A DNA stretch of 64,000 bases, taken from NCBI RefSeq assembly GCF_900230285.1, contig NZ_OCNK01000001.1, positions 992,001 through 1,056,000 on the forward strand, read 5' to 3'. Below, piece after piece: positions 1 through 8,881 of the stretch (the first letter of the stretch is position 1; each line of letters begins with the position of its first letter). The notes beneath the pieces are model-generated. The model saw only the letters and a list, made by a program, of their open reading frames with translations. It ran no database searches and had not been told where the DNA came from. The position numbers were made by a program, and so were the translations under genes. This stretch comes from Blastococcus haudaquaticus. GTDB taxonomy: Bacteria > Actinomycetota > Actinomycetes > Mycobacteriales > Geodermatophilaceae.

Positions 1-1005
1 CCGGCGGGCCATGGACAGCGCCGTCCGGGACGCCGGCAGGATGGTGGTCTGCGTGGAGGCGATGGCGGCGGTCGCCACCGACAGCAGCACCACCCAGTCC
101 CAGCCGCCCATGACCTCCGTGGACAGCAACGCGAAGATCGCCTCCTCCTCGCCGGCGTTCTCCGACAGGTAGTCGGTGCCGGCGAAGGCCAGGACGGCGG
201 TGGTGACGCCGACGTAGGTGACCAGCAGCACCAGCGTCGAGACGATGGCTGCGCGGCCCGGCGTCTTCGTCGAGTCGCGGGTCTCCTCGGTGAGGTTGAC
301 CGCGGACTCCCATCCCCAGTAGGCGAAGACGCCCAGGAGGAGGCCGCCGGAGAGCGCCCCGGCTCCGGCACCGAAGGGGTTGAGCCAGTCCCAGCCCGGG
401 TCCAGACCACCCAGGGGGCTGTCCCCGGACAGGCCACGGCCCAGCGCCACCCCGGCGAACACGAGCAGCGCCGCCGTCTGGGCGAGGATCAGCACGTTCT
501 GCAGCCGTGCCGACAGCTCGGTGCCGAGCACGCAGATCCAGGTCATCAGCAGGATCAGCCCGACGGTCAGGACGAGGACGAGCGGCTTGTTCTCGGCCAG
601 CGAGTCCAGGCCGACCGTGCGGAGCGTGAACACCACGCCCACGTTGGCCAGGGAGCCGATGATCAGGACGCCGGTCATCGTGATGGCCCAGCCGCCGATC
701 CACCCGGCCCACGGCCCCATGGCGCGGGTCACCCAGGAGAACGTCGTCCCGCAGTCGGGATCGACCCGGTTGAGGGCGGCGAACGCGCCGGCGATGAGCA
801 CCATCGGCACGAACGAGGCCAGCAGGAGCCCGGGTGCGTGCACCCCGCCCAGGGCCACGAGAGCGCCGATGATCGCCGCGAGGGTGTAGGCCGGCGAGGT
901 CGAGGCCAGCCCGATCACCAGGGCGTCGAGGAAGCCGATGGCACCCGGGCGGAGCGTCTGCTCCTCGTCGGGGCGGACGGCGGAGCGGGCCGGGTCCACG
1001 GTCAT
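1..1005 (-). CDS. APC-family amino acid/amine permease (3' end outside window)
   Basis: Integral membrane amino acid-polyamine-organocation transporter, probably importing an amino acid or amine. 335 codons are visible from ATG at 1005 and the frame is still open at base 1, so roughly the last quarter to third of the protein is missing. The visible part starts with a short soluble tail, then hydrophobic helices with the family-typical stretch LNRVDPDCGTTFSWVTRAMG and a WGWES motif mid-protein. It closely resembles the permease at 14797-16329. It is divergent from the saccharopine dehydrogenase-like gene. No Shine-Dalgarno precedes the ATG, and a TTGCCG-17-GATAAC promoter ends 6 nt upstream, so the transcript may be leaderless. 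Substrate unknown; the amine-catabolic neighbourhood suggests a polyamine or GABA-like compound. Confidence 0.88.
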   Translation of the reverse strand, partial: MTVDPARSAVRPDEEQTLRPGAIGFLDALVIGLASTSPAYTLAAIIGALVALGGVHAPGLLLASFVPMVLIAGAFAALNRVDPDCGTTFSWVTRAMGPWAGWIGGWAITMTGVLIIGSLANVGVVFTLRTVGLDSLAENKPLVLVLTVGLILLMTWICVLGTELSARLQNVLILAQTAALLVFAGVALGRGLSGDSPLGGLDPGWDWLNPFGAGAGALSGGLLLGVFAYWGWESAVNLTEETRDSTKTPGRAAIVSTLVLLVTYVGVTTAVLAFAGTDYLSENAGEEEAIFALLSTEVMGGWDWVVLLSVATAAIASTQTTILPASRTALSMARR

Positions 1006-1011
1006 CCGACG

Positions 1012-1040
1012 GTTATCGCAGCCCAGACGCGGATCGGCAA
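1012..1040 (-). promoter_or_regulatory. Probable promoter of the first APC permease
   Basis: Reading the minus strand, TTGCCG (1040-1035) and GATAAC (1017-1012) are separated by exactly 17 bp. The -10 ends 6 nt before the permease ATG, placing +1 at or next to the start codon. Confidence 0.5.
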
Positions 1041-1115
1041 GGGTTTGCCGGTATCAACACTGTTACGGCGACGGAAGTCGTGGCTAGGGTGACCGGGACA
1101 CAACGGAGGTCCTGC

Positions 1116-2324
1116 ATGCGCATCCTGCTCGTCGGTGCCGGTGGAGTGGGCGGAGCGATCACCTCGATCGCCGCCCGCCGGTCGTTCGTGGAGCACCTGG
1201 TCGTGGCCGACTACGACCCCGCCCGCGCCGACAAGGCCGTCGCCGCCACGGGGGACCCCAGGTTCGTGGCCGCGCAGGTGGACGCGACCGACGAGGCCGC
1301 GGTCGGGGCACTGCTGGCCGAGCACCGCTGCGACGCGCTGCTCAACGCGACCGATCCGCGGTTCGTCATGCCGCTGTTCCGGGCCGCCCTGGCCGCGGGG
1401 GTGCACTACCTGGACATGGCGATGTCGCTGTCCCGGCCGCATCCCGAGCGCCCCTACGAGGAGGTCGGCGTCAAGCTCGGCGACGAGCAGTTCGCCCTGG
1501 CCGCCGACTGGGAGGCCCGGGGGCGGCTGGCGCTGGTCGGCATCGGCGTGGAACCCGGGCTGTCCGACGTCTTCGCCCGCTACGCCGCCGACCACCTGTT
1601 CTCGGAGATCGACGAGCTGGGCGTGCGCGACGGGGCGGACCTGACGGTGCGGGGACACGACTTCGCGCCCTCGTTCAGCATCTGGACGACGATCGAGGAG
1701 TGCCTCAACCCGCCGGTGGTCTTCGAGCGGGATCGCGGCTGGTTCACCACGGCGCCGTTCAGCGAGCCCGAGGTGTTCGACTTCCCCGAGGGGATCGGCC
1801 CCGTCGAGTGCGTGAACGTGGAGCACGAGGAGGTGCTCCTCATGCCCCGCTGGGTCGACGCGCGCCGGGTGACGTTCAAGTACGGCCTCGGCGAGGAGTT
1901 CATCGACGTCCTCAAGACCCTGCACAAGCTCGGGCTGGACTCGACCACGCCGGTCCGCGTCGGCGGCGTCGAGGTGTCGCCGCGCGACGTCGTCGCCGCC
2001 TGCCTGCCGGACCCGGCCGGCCTCGGCGAGCTGATGGAGGGCCGGACCTGCGCCGGGCTGTGGGTGAGCGGCACCGGGACCGACGGCGAGCCACGGCAGG
2101 TCTACCTGTACCACGTGGTGGACAACGCCTGGTCGATGCGCGAGTACGGCGCCCAGGCCGTCGTCTGGCAGACGGCGATCAACCCGGTGGTCGCGCTCGA
2201 GCTGCTCGCCACCGGCGCCTGGCAGGGCGTGGGCGTGCTCGGCCCGGAGGCCTTCGACGCGGTGCCCTTCCTCGACCTGCTGACGGAGTACGGCTCCCCC
2301 TGGGGCATGCGCGAGGGGGGCTGA
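1116..2324 (+). CDS. Saccharopine dehydrogenase-like NAD(P)-dependent oxidoreductase
   Basis: 402-residue soluble enzyme of the saccharopine dehydrogenase / carboxynorspermidine dehydrogenase superfamily. The N-terminus MRILLVGAGGVGG is a Rossmann NAD(P)-binding motif, followed by the catalytic alpha/beta domain. Family members reduce or oxidise a C-N bond between an amino acid and an aldehyde- or keto-acid-derived partner. The ATG at 1116 is preceded by GGAGGT at 1105-1110; an in-frame upstream start at 1080 would add residues ahead of the Rossmann fold and is rejected. It converges on the GabT-like gene, with a shared terminator between them. The neighbourhood favours lysine or polyamine metabolism; the exact substrate cannot be read from sequence. 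Confidence 0.85.
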   Translation: MRILLVGAGGVGGAITSIAARRSFVEHLVVADYDPARADKAVAATGDPRFVAAQVDATDEAAVGALLAEHRCDALLNATDPRFVMPLFRAALAAGVHYLDMAMSLSRPHPERPYEEVGVKLGDEQFALAADWEARGRLALVGIGVEPGLSDVFARYAADHLFSEIDELGVRDGADLTVRGHDFAPSFSIWTTIEECLNPPVVFERDRGWFTTAPFSEPEVFDFPEGIGPVECVNVEHEEVLLMPRWVDARRVTFKYGLGEEFIDVLKTLHKLGLDSTTPVRVGGVEVSPRDVVAACLPDPAGLGELMEGRTCAGLWVSGTGTDGEPRQVYLYHVVDNAWSMREYGAQAVVWQTAINPVVALELLATGAWQGVGVLGPEAFDAVPFLDLLTEYGSPWGMREGG

Positions 2325-2352
2325 CGGACCCCCGCAGGGCAGGGGTCCGTCA
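2322..2352. terminator. Bidirectional terminator between convergent genes
   Basis: Perfect 11-bp inverted repeat (TGACGGACCCC at 2322-2332 with GGGGTCCGTCA at 2342-2352, 9-nt loop). It sits between the converging dehydrogenase and aminotransferase genes and includes the dehydrogenase stop codon. It has no U-tract, as usual in high-GC actinobacteria. Confidence 0.7.
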
Positions 2353-2354
2353 CG

Positions 2355-3713
2355 TCACCTGGCGGGCGCCAGCTCGTCGAAGACGGCGTCCAGGACGTCG
2401 AGCGCCTCGGTGAGCAGCTCCTGGCCGATGACCAGCGGGGGCAGGAAGCGCAGCACGTTGCCGAAGGTGCCGGCCGTGAGCGTCAGCACGCCCTGCGCGT
2501 GGCAGGCCTTGGCGATGCGGCCCGTGAGCTCCGCGTCCGGCTCGCTCGTCCCGGCCTTGACCAGCTCGACCGCCAGCATCGCGCCGCGGCCGCGGACGTC
2601 ACCGACCACCGACGTCCGCTCCTGCAGGGCCCGGAGCCGGGGCAGCATCGTGGCCTCGATGGCGCGCGCCGCCCCGGCGAGGTCCTGCTCGCGCATCGTG
2701 CGGATGGTGGCCAGGGCGGCGGCGCACGCCACGGGGTTGCCCCCGTACGTGCCCCCGAGCCCACCGGTGTGGACGGAGTCCATGAGCTCGGCCCGGCCGG
2801 TCAGCCCGGCCAGCGGCAGCCCGCCGGCGATGCCCTTGGCGGTGGTGACCAGGTCCGGCACGACGCCCTCGTGCTCGGAGGCGAACCAGGCACCCGTCCG
2901 GCAGAAGCCGGTCTGGATCTCGTCGGCGATGAACACCGCACCGGCCTCGCGGCTCCACTCGGCCAGCGCCGGGAGGAAGCCCGGCGCCGGGACGACGAAG
3001 CCGCCCTCGCCCTGGATCGGCTCGATGAGGACGGCGGCGACGTTGCCGGCGCCGACCTGGGTCTCGATCATCGCGATCGCGCGGGCCGCGGCCTGCTCCC
3101 CCGTCGTCCCCGGCTGGTCGCGGAACGGATAGGACATCGGCACCCGGTGGATGTCGGAGGCGAAGGGCCCGAAGCCGTCCTTGTAGGGCATGTTCTTCGC
3201 CGTCAGCGCCATCGTGAGGTTCGTCCGCCCGTGGTAGGCGTGGTCGAACACCACCACCGCGGTGCGCCCGGTGGCGTGCCGGGCCACCTTGACCGCGTTC
3301 TCCACGGCCTCGGCGCCGGAGTTGAACAGGGCCGACTTCTTCGCGTGGTCCCCGGGAGTGAGGGCGGACAGCTCCTCGCAGACGGCGACGTAGCCCTCGT
3401 AGGGCGTGACCATGAAGCAGGTGTGGGTGAACGCCGCGACCTGCGCCTGCACGGCGGCGACCACCGCGGGCGCCGCGTTGCCGACGTTGGTGACCGCGAT
3501 GCCCGAGCCGAGGTCGATGAAGGAGTTGCCGTCGACGTCGACGATCACGCCGCCGCCGGCGCGCTCGGCGTAGACCGGCATGGTGCTGCCGACGGCGGAG
3601 GTCACCGCGGCCGCACGCCGGTCGGCGAGCGCGCGGGAGCGGGGGCCGGGCACCTCGGTCACCAGGCGTCGCTCCTGGGCCAGCGTGTCGGGGCCGGTGA
3701 GCAGGTCGGTCAT
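2355..3713 (-). CDS. gabT: 4-aminobutyrate aminotransferase (class III, PLP)
   Basis: 452-residue PLP-dependent class III aminotransferase, expected to transfer the amino group of GABA or a related omega-amino acid to 2-oxoglutarate, giving succinate semialdehyde and glutamate. Visible motifs are NSGAEAVENA (131-140), IEPIQGEGGF (230-239), the PLP-binding ADEIQTGF with D264, and Schiff-base lysine K293 in TTAKGIAGG. The ATG at 3713 has a GAGGAG Shine-Dalgarno; the open frame continues upstream but lacks conserved sequence. It is divergent from the PucR regulator across a 139-bp region holding a large palindrome, so PucR control is likely. No gabD lies within the window. Specificity for GABA over 5-aminovalerate is inferred. 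Confidence 0.9.
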   Translation of the reverse strand: MTDLLTGPDTLAQERRLVTEVPGPRSRALADRRAAAVTSAVGSTMPVYAERAGGGVIVDVDGNSFIDLGSGIAVTNVGNAAPAVVAAVQAQVAAFTHTCFMVTPYEGYVAVCEELSALTPGDHAKKSALFNSGAEAVENAVKVARHATGRTAVVVFDHAYHGRTNLTMALTAKNMPYKDGFGPFASDIHRVPMSYPFRDQPGTTGEQAAARAIAMIETQVGAGNVAAVLIEPIQGEGGFVVPAPGFLPALAEWSREAGAVFIADEIQTGFCRTGAWFASEHEGVVPDLVTTAKGIAGGLPLAGLTGRAELMDSVHTGGLGGTYGGNPVACAAALATIRTMREQDLAGAARAIEATMLPRLRALQERTSVVGDVRGRGAMLAVELVKAGTSEPDAELTGRIAKACHAQGVLTLTAGTFGNVLRFLPPLVIGQELLTEALDVLDAVFDELAPAR

Positions 3714-3798
3714 GGCATCTCCTCGCGGGCACGGGATGCCCCCGTGCGAAGGACGGGGCGCCGCTCCAGCGTGGGCCGCGCGGCGGGCCGGCGGTACC

Positions 3799-3836
3799 GT
3801 CCACTCCGGCGCGGCACACGCGCCGGAGTGTCCACT
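3799..3836. promoter_or_regulatory. Large palindromic operator candidate in the gabT-pucR intergenic region
   Basis: Perfect 12-bp inverted repeat CACTCCGGCGCG (3802-3813) and CGCGCCGGAGTG (3819-3830) around a 5-bp centre. A direct repeat GTCCACT overlaps both outer edges (3799-3805 and 3830-3836). Its place between divergent promoters fits an activator or repressor site, probably for the adjacent PucR protein. Confidence 0.6.
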
Positions 3837-3852
3837 TCGTCGAAGGGCGCCC

Positions 3853-5358
3853 GTGCCCGTCACCGTCGCCGGCCTGCTCGGCACCCCCTCGCTCGAGCTG
3901 AGGCTGCACACCCGCACCGCACCGGCGGACCGGCCGGTGTCGTGGGTGCACGTGAGCGAGCTGGCCGACCCGACTCCCTTCCTCGAGGGCGGCGAGCTGC
4001 TGCTCACCACCGGGCTCGCCCTGGCCCCCGGCGCCGCGGTCGGCGACTACGTGCGCCGGCTGGCCGACACGGGCGTGGTCGCCCTCGGCCTGGGCACCGG
4101 CCTGAGCCTCGCGGACGTGCCGGAGGAGCTGGTCACCGCCGCCGACGCCTGCGGCCTGGCGGTGCTCGAGGTCCCGAGACAGACCCCGTTCATCGCGTTG
4201 TCCCGGGCGGTCTCGGCCGCGCTGGCCGCCGACCAGTACGCGGCCGTCAGCCGCAGCTCGGCCGCGCAGCGGGAGCTCACCCGCGCGGCGCTGGCGGACG
4301 GCGGTCCGGGCGCCCTGGTCGACCGGCTGGCCGCGCTCATCGGGGGGTGGGCGCTGCTCTTCGACGCCGGGGGCGGTCTGCTGGCCGCCGCGCCGGCCGG
4401 CGCCTCGTCCCGGGCGGCGGGCCTGGCCGAGGAGATCGACCGGCTGCGCGGGCTGCGCGCTCCCGCCGGCGGCGCGGTGTCGCTGCCCGAGGAGACCGTG
4501 CTGGTGCAGTCCTTCGGCGCGCGGACGCGGGGTTTCCTCGCCGTCGGCCGGGGCGGACCGTTCCCCCCGGCCGACCGGCACGTCGTCAACGCCGCGGTCG
4601 CCCTGCTGACGCTGCGCATGGAGCAGTCGCGGTCCCTGGACACCGCGACGGCGACCCTGCACAGCGCCCTCCTGCGCCTGCTCCTCGCCGGGGAGGTCTC
4701 GACCGTCCGGCCGGTGGCGGAGGCGCTGGGGCACCAGCTGCCCGCGGAGCCGCTCCGGGTGCTCACCGTCCTGGGCACGGACGAGCAGCGCTCGGCCGCC
4801 GGCCACGTGGCGGCCGACGCCGCGACCCTCACGCGCGGGCACGTGTTCTCCGCGACCCAGGACGACGCCCTGGTCCTGGTGGTGTCCGACGACGGCGCGC
4901 TGGCCGACCGGCTGGGCGGCCTGCCCGGTCGGGTCGCGGGGGCAGCCGTCGGGATCTCCGCACCGGTGCCGTGGGCCCGGCTGACCGAGGGCGCCCGGCA
5001 GGCGCGGCAGGCGGCGGAGCAGAGCCGGACGACGGCCGGCCGGGTGACCGCGTTCCCCGACCTGGTGGGGCGAGGCCTGGCATCGGTGCTCGACCCGGAG
5101 CAGGTCGCGACCTTCGCCGAGGCGCTGCTCGCCCCCCTCGCGGCCGCCGACCGGGCCGGTCAGGGTGACCTGGTCGAGTCGCTGCGCGTGTGGCTGGCCC
5201 ACCACGGCCAGTGGGAGCCGGCGGCCGCGCGGCTGGGCGTGCACCGGCACACCCTCCGCAAGCGCATCCGCCGCGCCGGCGAGCTCCTCGGGCGGGACCT
5301 CGACTCCCCGGGTGCCCGGGCGGAGCTGTGGCTGGCGTTGCACCCACCCGTCAGGTGA
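3853..5358 (+). CDS. PucR-family transcriptional regulator
   Basis: 501-residue regulator. The N-terminal PucR domain (about residues 1-125) contains the typical WVHVSELADPTPFLEGGELLLTTG region, here split for brevity into WVHVSELADPTPFL and GGELLLTTG. A central GGDEF-like/CdaR region follows, and the C-terminus is a PucR/CdaR helix-turn-helix (AARLGVHRHTLRKRI) near residue 465. The GTG at 3853 is chosen because homology begins there; the longer open frame crosses the divergent promoter. PucR-type proteins often activate adjacent catabolic genes in response to the substrate, so gabT is the likely target. The effector is unknown. Confidence 0.85.
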   Translation: MPVTVAGLLGTPSLELRLHTRTAPADRPVSWVHVSELADPTPFLEGGELLLTTGLALAPGAAVGDYVRRLADTGVVALGLGTGLSLADVPEELVTAADACGLAVLEVPRQTPFIALSRAVSAALAADQYAAVSRSSAAQRELTRAALADGGPGALVDRLAALIGGWALLFDAGGGLLAAAPAGASSRAAGLAEEIDRLRGLRAPAGGAVSLPEETVLVQSFGARTRGFLAVGRGGPFPPADRHVVNAAVALLTLRMEQSRSLDTATATLHSALLRLLLAGEVSTVRPVAEALGHQLPAEPLRVLTVLGTDEQRSAAGHVAADAATLTRGHVFSATQDDALVLVVSDDGALADRLGGLPGRVAGAAVGISAPVPWARLTEGARQARQAAEQSRTTAGRVTAFPDLVGRGLASVLDPEQVATFAEALLAPLAAADRAGQGDLVESLRVWLAHHGQWEPAAARLGVHRHTLRKRIRRAGELLGRDLDSPGARAELWLALHPPVR

Positions 5359-5366
5359 CGTGCCGT

Positions 5367-5407
5367 CCCCTCCCGGGCGTCCGCGAGCCCCGCGGGCCCG
5401 GGAGGGG
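5367..5407. terminator. Bidirectional terminator between pucR and the LLM gene
   Basis: Perfect 12-bp stem CCCCTCCCGGGC (5367-5378) with GCCCGGGAGGGG (5396-5407). It continues inward through a 2-nt bulge into a second 5-bp stem and a 5-nt loop. It lies between convergent genes. Confidence 0.75.
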
Positions 5408-5415
5408 GCGCTGCC

Positions 5416-6462
5416 TCAGGTGAAGGCGGGCATCACTTCGTCGTGCAGCAGCTGCAGCTGCTCGTCGACGGTGGCGACCCCCGGGACGTCGCGCCCGGTG
5501 AAGGCCTTGACCAGCGACGCGTCGGTGATGGCGGCGATGAGGTGGTTGACCCCGGACGGCTCGATCTCCTTGATCTTCGCCGTCACCTCCTCCGGGGTGC
5601 CCGCGAAGGACAGCTTCTCCGCGATCTCCGGCGTCGTCAGCTCGATCCCCTTGGCCAGGTCCCCGGCACCGATCGCCTCGATGATCGGCGTGAGGCTGTC
5701 GGGATCGACGCCGTTGCGCTCGAGCTGCTCCGCCGGCATGGACGACGCGTAGATGCCGACCATGCTGCGCGCCGCATCCTTCGCCGCCGCCGAGTCACGA
5801 CCCACGGCGAGCACCACCCAGGCTCCGAAGTCCAGCGTCGTCCAGTCCTTGCCGGCCCGGTCCGCGCCGATCCGCAGGTGCTCGGCCGCGTAGTCGTAGG
5901 CCTCGCGGGTGTAGCTCAGGGCGTGGTGGCAGCCGTCGGAGTGCTCGGCCGAGGCCTCGAAGGACTTCGGCCCCCGCATGGCGCCCATCTTCACCGGCAC
6001 CCGCTCCTGCACCGGCCGCGCGAACGTGAACAGCCCGTTGTACTGGAAGAACTCGCCGTCGAAGGTGATCGCGCCGTCGTCGAGCAGCGTGCGGATCACC
6101 TGGACGCCCTCGATGACGCGTGACAGCGGCTTGGTGTTCTTCCAGTCGATGCCGTACTGGGCGAGCAGCCCGAAGTTGCCGCTCGACAGCACCACCTCGG
6201 CGCGCCCGCCGGTCAGCTCGTCCAGGGTGGCGGTCGCCTGGGCGATGAGCGTCGGCTCCCGGAGCACGACGCCGGACACGCTCGGCCCGAACCGGATGTT
6301 CGACGTCTGCTGGGCAGCGGCGGCGAACAGCAGCCACATGTCCTTGTGCCACGTCTCGTCGGCGGCGTAGCAGGCGTGGAACCCCAGCTCGTCCGCCAGC
6401 CGGATGGACCTCAGCGACTCCTCGAGCGGGTAGTCCGGGAGCATGACATAACTGAACCTCAT
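5416..6462 (-). CDS. LLM-class F420/flavin-dependent oxidoreductase
   Basis: 348-residue luciferase-like monooxygenase-fold enzyme starting MRFSYVMLPDYPLEESL, with the family's (beta/alpha)8 pattern. It is closer to the F420-dependent methylenetetrahydromethanopterin-reductase-like branch than to FMN alkane monooxygenases, judged from the GPSVSGVVLREPTLIAQATA stretch. Expected cofactor is F420 or FMNH2; substrate unknown. The ATG at 6462 has Shine-Dalgarno GAGGAG and overlaps the stop of the upstream permease by ATGA, so the two are translationally coupled. This suggests the enzyme acts on whatever the permease imports. Confidence 0.82.
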   Translation of the reverse strand: MRFSYVMLPDYPLEESLRSIRLADELGFHACYAADETWHKDMWLLFAAAAQQTSNIRFGPSVSGVVLREPTLIAQATATLDELTGGRAEVVLSSGNFGLLAQYGIDWKNTKPLSRVIEGVQVIRTLLDDGAITFDGEFFQYNGLFTFARPVQERVPVKMGAMRGPKSFEASAEHSDGCHHALSYTREAYDYAAEHLRIGADRAGKDWTTLDFGAWVVLAVGRDSAAAKDAARSMVGIYASSMPAEQLERNGVDPDSLTPIIEAIGAGDLAKGIELTTPEIAEKLSFAGTPEEVTAKIKEIEPSGVNHLIAAITDASLVKAFTGRDVPGVATVDEQLQLLHDEVMPAFT

Positions 6463-8006
6463 CGCATCTCCTCACGTGCCTGGGCGCGGGCCTCGGGCGA
6501 GGCACCGCCTCGGATCTGCTGCAGCTGTCGCGCCACCTCGCGGGCGTCGCCCTCGGGGATGTGCGCAGAATGCCGGTCCGGCCGGGCCAGGGCCAGGTAC
6601 AGCAGCCCGCTCCCCGCGACGACGGCGAGCCCGATGGCGACGATCCAGCGGTCGAGGAAGGTCTCGGTACCCGGTGCCGGCTTGATCAGCAGGACGATCG
6701 CGAAGATGCCGTAGGCCAGCGCGAGGACGTTGACGACGAGCCCGGCGGTGCCCAGGTTCCACAGGCCGGCGGGCCGCCAGCCCTTGAGCCGCTGGCGCAG
6801 CGCAGCGAGCACCACGGCCTGGAAGGAGACGTAGATGCCGAGCACGGCGAAGGCCGTGACGCGCGCCAGGATGCCTTCCTGGAAGTAGACGAACAGCGCG
6901 ATCAGGACCGGGACGACGCAGACGACGAGCAGCGCGTTGGTCGGGACGGCGTGCCGGGACGAGACGTGCGAGAGCCAGCCGCTGGCCGGCAGCATGCGGT
7001 CGCGGGCGAAGGCGTAGAGCAGCCGGCTGCCCGCGGCCTGCAGGGACAGCACGCAGGAGAGGAAGGCGACGACGGTGACGACCAGGAAGACCTTCGAGCC
7101 CGCCGTCCCCAGGGAGTTCTCGAGGATCGAGGGGATGGGGTCGGCGTCCTCCCCGCTGATGATCGCCGGCAGGTCCGGTGCCGCCAGCACGTAGCCGGCG
7201 TAGGAGACGAAGCCGGAGACACCGCCGACCACGATGGTGAGGATCATGGCGCGCGGGATCTGCCGGGTCGGGTCGGCGACCTCCTCTGCCACGTCCCCAC
7301 AGGCCTCGAAGCCGTAGAACAGGAAGAGCCCGGAGAGCGAGGCGGCCAGGAAGACCCCGAGGTAGCCGTCTCCCCCACCGGCCCCGAGCGAGTCGAAGAA
7401 GACCGAGAACGGCTGCTCGCGGCGGAACAGCAGCAGGAAGAGGCCGAGGGCGATGACGCCGATGAGCTCGGCGAGCAGGCCGATCTGGGCGATCCGGGCC
7501 AGGTTGCGGGTGCCGCTGTAGTTGACCGCGAAGGCGACGACCAGCAGGGCCACCGCGGTCGCGAGCACGACCGCCGGGGTCGCCTCCAGGTCGAACAGGG
7601 CGGCGACGAACCCGCCGCCGAACTCGGCGACGGCGGTGATGGTCACGATGACCGCCCAGATGTAGATCCAGGAGACGATCCAGGCGTACCGCCGGTTCCA
7701 CAGCCGTCGTGTCCACGGGTAGATGCCGCCGGCCAGGGGGTACTGGGAGACGACCTCACCGAAGACGAGCGCCACCAGCAGCTGGCCGACGCCCACGATC
7801 ACGATCCACCAGATCGCCGGCGGCCCGCCGATCGACAGGCTGTAGGCGAACAGCGAGTACACGCCGACCAGCGGCGAGAGGTACGTGAAGCCGAGGGCCA
7901 TGTTCGCCCACAGACCCATGCTGCGGTGGAACTCGCCCGAGTAGCCGAGCGCGGCCAGCTGGGCCTCGTCGTCGATCGGACCGGGGGGTGATCCGGGTGC
8001 GGTCAC
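6459..8006 (-). CDS. APC-family amino acid/amine permease
   Basis: 515-residue, about 12-helix APC-superfamily transporter of the eukaryote-like GABA/choline permease branch (FHRSMGLWANMALGFTYLSP near the start, then GGIYPWTRRLWNRRYAWIVS). The GTG at 8006 follows GGAGG 5-6 nt upstream. Its stop overlaps the LLM start, so one message makes importer and oxidoreductase. Upstream on the same strand are the Cache protein and the GntR regulator, separated by a 155-bp gap that contains its own promoter-like AT-rich stretch. Substrate not readable; the relatives I know carry GABA, amino acids or choline-like amines. Confidence 0.88.
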   Translation of the reverse strand: MTAPGSPPGPIDDEAQLAALGYSGEFHRSMGLWANMALGFTYLSPLVGVYSLFAYSLSIGGPPAIWWIVIVGVGQLLVALVFGEVVSQYPLAGGIYPWTRRLWNRRYAWIVSWIYIWAVIVTITAVAEFGGGFVAALFDLEATPAVVLATAVALLVVAFAVNYSGTRNLARIAQIGLLAELIGVIALGLFLLLFRREQPFSVFFDSLGAGGGDGYLGVFLAASLSGLFLFYGFEACGDVAEEVADPTRQIPRAMILTIVVGGVSGFVSYAGYVLAAPDLPAIISGEDADPIPSILENSLGTAGSKVFLVVTVVAFLSCVLSLQAAGSRLLYAFARDRMLPASGWLSHVSSRHAVPTNALLVVCVVPVLIALFVYFQEGILARVTAFAVLGIYVSFQAVVLAALRQRLKGWRPAGLWNLGTAGLVVNVLALAYGIFAIVLLIKPAPGTETFLDRWIVAIGLAVVAGSGLLYLALARPDRHSAHIPEGDAREVARQLQQIRGGASPEARAQAREEMR

Positions 8007-8081
8007 GCAGCCTCCTGCAAAGGGGTGGAGCGGCCGACGGCGGATGCCGGGTGTGCCGCAGCCCACACGAACGCCGGGAAA

Positions 8082-8108
8082 CCTATAGATACAGAGTTCA
8101 CAGGACAA
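8082..8108 (-). promoter_or_regulatory. Possible promoter/operator before permease-LLM operon
   Basis: The region is unusually A+T-rich for this genome. On the minus strand, TTGTCC (8108-8103) is followed 15 bp later by TATAGG (8087-8082). The spacer is short, so this could equally be a regulator site. Confidence 0.35.
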
Positions 8109-8161
8109 GACCGCAGCGTTGCGATCTCGTTGCATGTGGCCCTGGCCGGGTGCCCGCGCGG

Positions 8162-8881
8162 TCAGGCCCTCAGGAGCGTCGCGTCGCCGACCAGGTGCAA
8201 CCGCCACGGGACGCCGGGGACGCCGGCACCGGCCCCCAGCGGATCGGCGCCCCGGGGCAGCAGGCTGCCGACCAGCCGCCGGGGTGCGGTCGACAGGACT
8301 ACGCGGTCCTCGTCGTTGAGCAGCACGAAGGGGGCGGGGAGCCCGCCCAGGAGCGCCAGCAGGTGGTTCTCGAACCGGCGCACCGACACGTCGGCACCCA
8401 CGACCCCGACGAACTCGCCGTCGACGACGACGGGCTCGGTCAGCGTCAGCAGGTAGCGGCCCGTCCCGTGCACGTCGACGTAGGGGCCCACCACGTGCCG
8501 GCGGCCGGTACGCCGGGGGACGTCGAACCACTCCGTGGCCGTGTAGTCGTAGTACCCGAGGCTGGTGGGCCGGAGGTCGGGCTCCAGGCTGCGCAGGGGA
8601 CCGCCGCCGGGGTCGAGCTGCCACCACTCCAGGCGCAGCGGGAGCTCCTCGTCCGGGCGGGGTGCCACCACCAGGCCCAGCCCGACCGCGAGCTGGCCCG
8701 GCGCGTGCAGCAGCTCGCGGACGTCGTGGTCGAGGACCGTGCCACCGGTGTGCAGGCCGTCCCGCGCCGCCGGTCGCCGGACGGCGGCGTGCACCTGGGC
8801 GACCGTGCCGAAGACCTGCTCGACCACGTCGGAGACCGCGGCACGGACGCGCGCGATCTCCCGCCCCCCGGGCGACGTCAC
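8162..8881 (-). CDS. Soluble stand-alone Cache-domain protein
   Basis: 239-residue protein matching the extracellular-sensor Cache/PDC fold: YYDYTATEWFDVPRR, the GPYVDVHGTGRYLLTLTEPV core strand region and VVGADVSVRRFE are all visible at residues about 110-175. There is no signal peptide, membrane helix, kinase, HTH or cyclase domain, so it should be cytoplasmic and act only by ligand binding. The GTG at 8881 overlaps the GntR stop (GTGA) and has GGGAGG upstream, so it is made stoichiometrically with that regulator. A co-sensor or ligand carrier for GntR is an inference; no enzymatic motif is seen. Confidence 0.75.
   Translation of the reverse strand: MTSPGGREIARVRAAVSDVVEQVFGTVAQVHAAVRRPAARDGLHTGGTVLDHDVRELLHAPGQLAVGLGLVVAPRPDEELPLRLEWWQLDPGGGPLRSLEPDLRPTSLGYYDYTATEWFDVPRRTGRRHVVGPYVDVHGTGRYLLTLTEPVVVDGEFVGVVGADVSVRRFENHLLALLGGLPAPFVLLNDEDRVVLSTAPRRLVGSLLPRGADPLGAGAGVPGVPWRLHLVGDATLLRA

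Noticed and set aside
1080-1115. N-terminal extension of the saccharopine dehydrogenase-like gene
   Set aside because: The Shine-Dalgarno GGAGGT at 1105-1110 and the Rossmann motif both point to ATG 1116.
2499-5343. Very long open frames opposite gabT and pucR on both strands
   Set aside because: They are frame shadows of high-GC coding sequence, with Arg/Gly/Ala-rich translations and no domains; the real genes explain the region.
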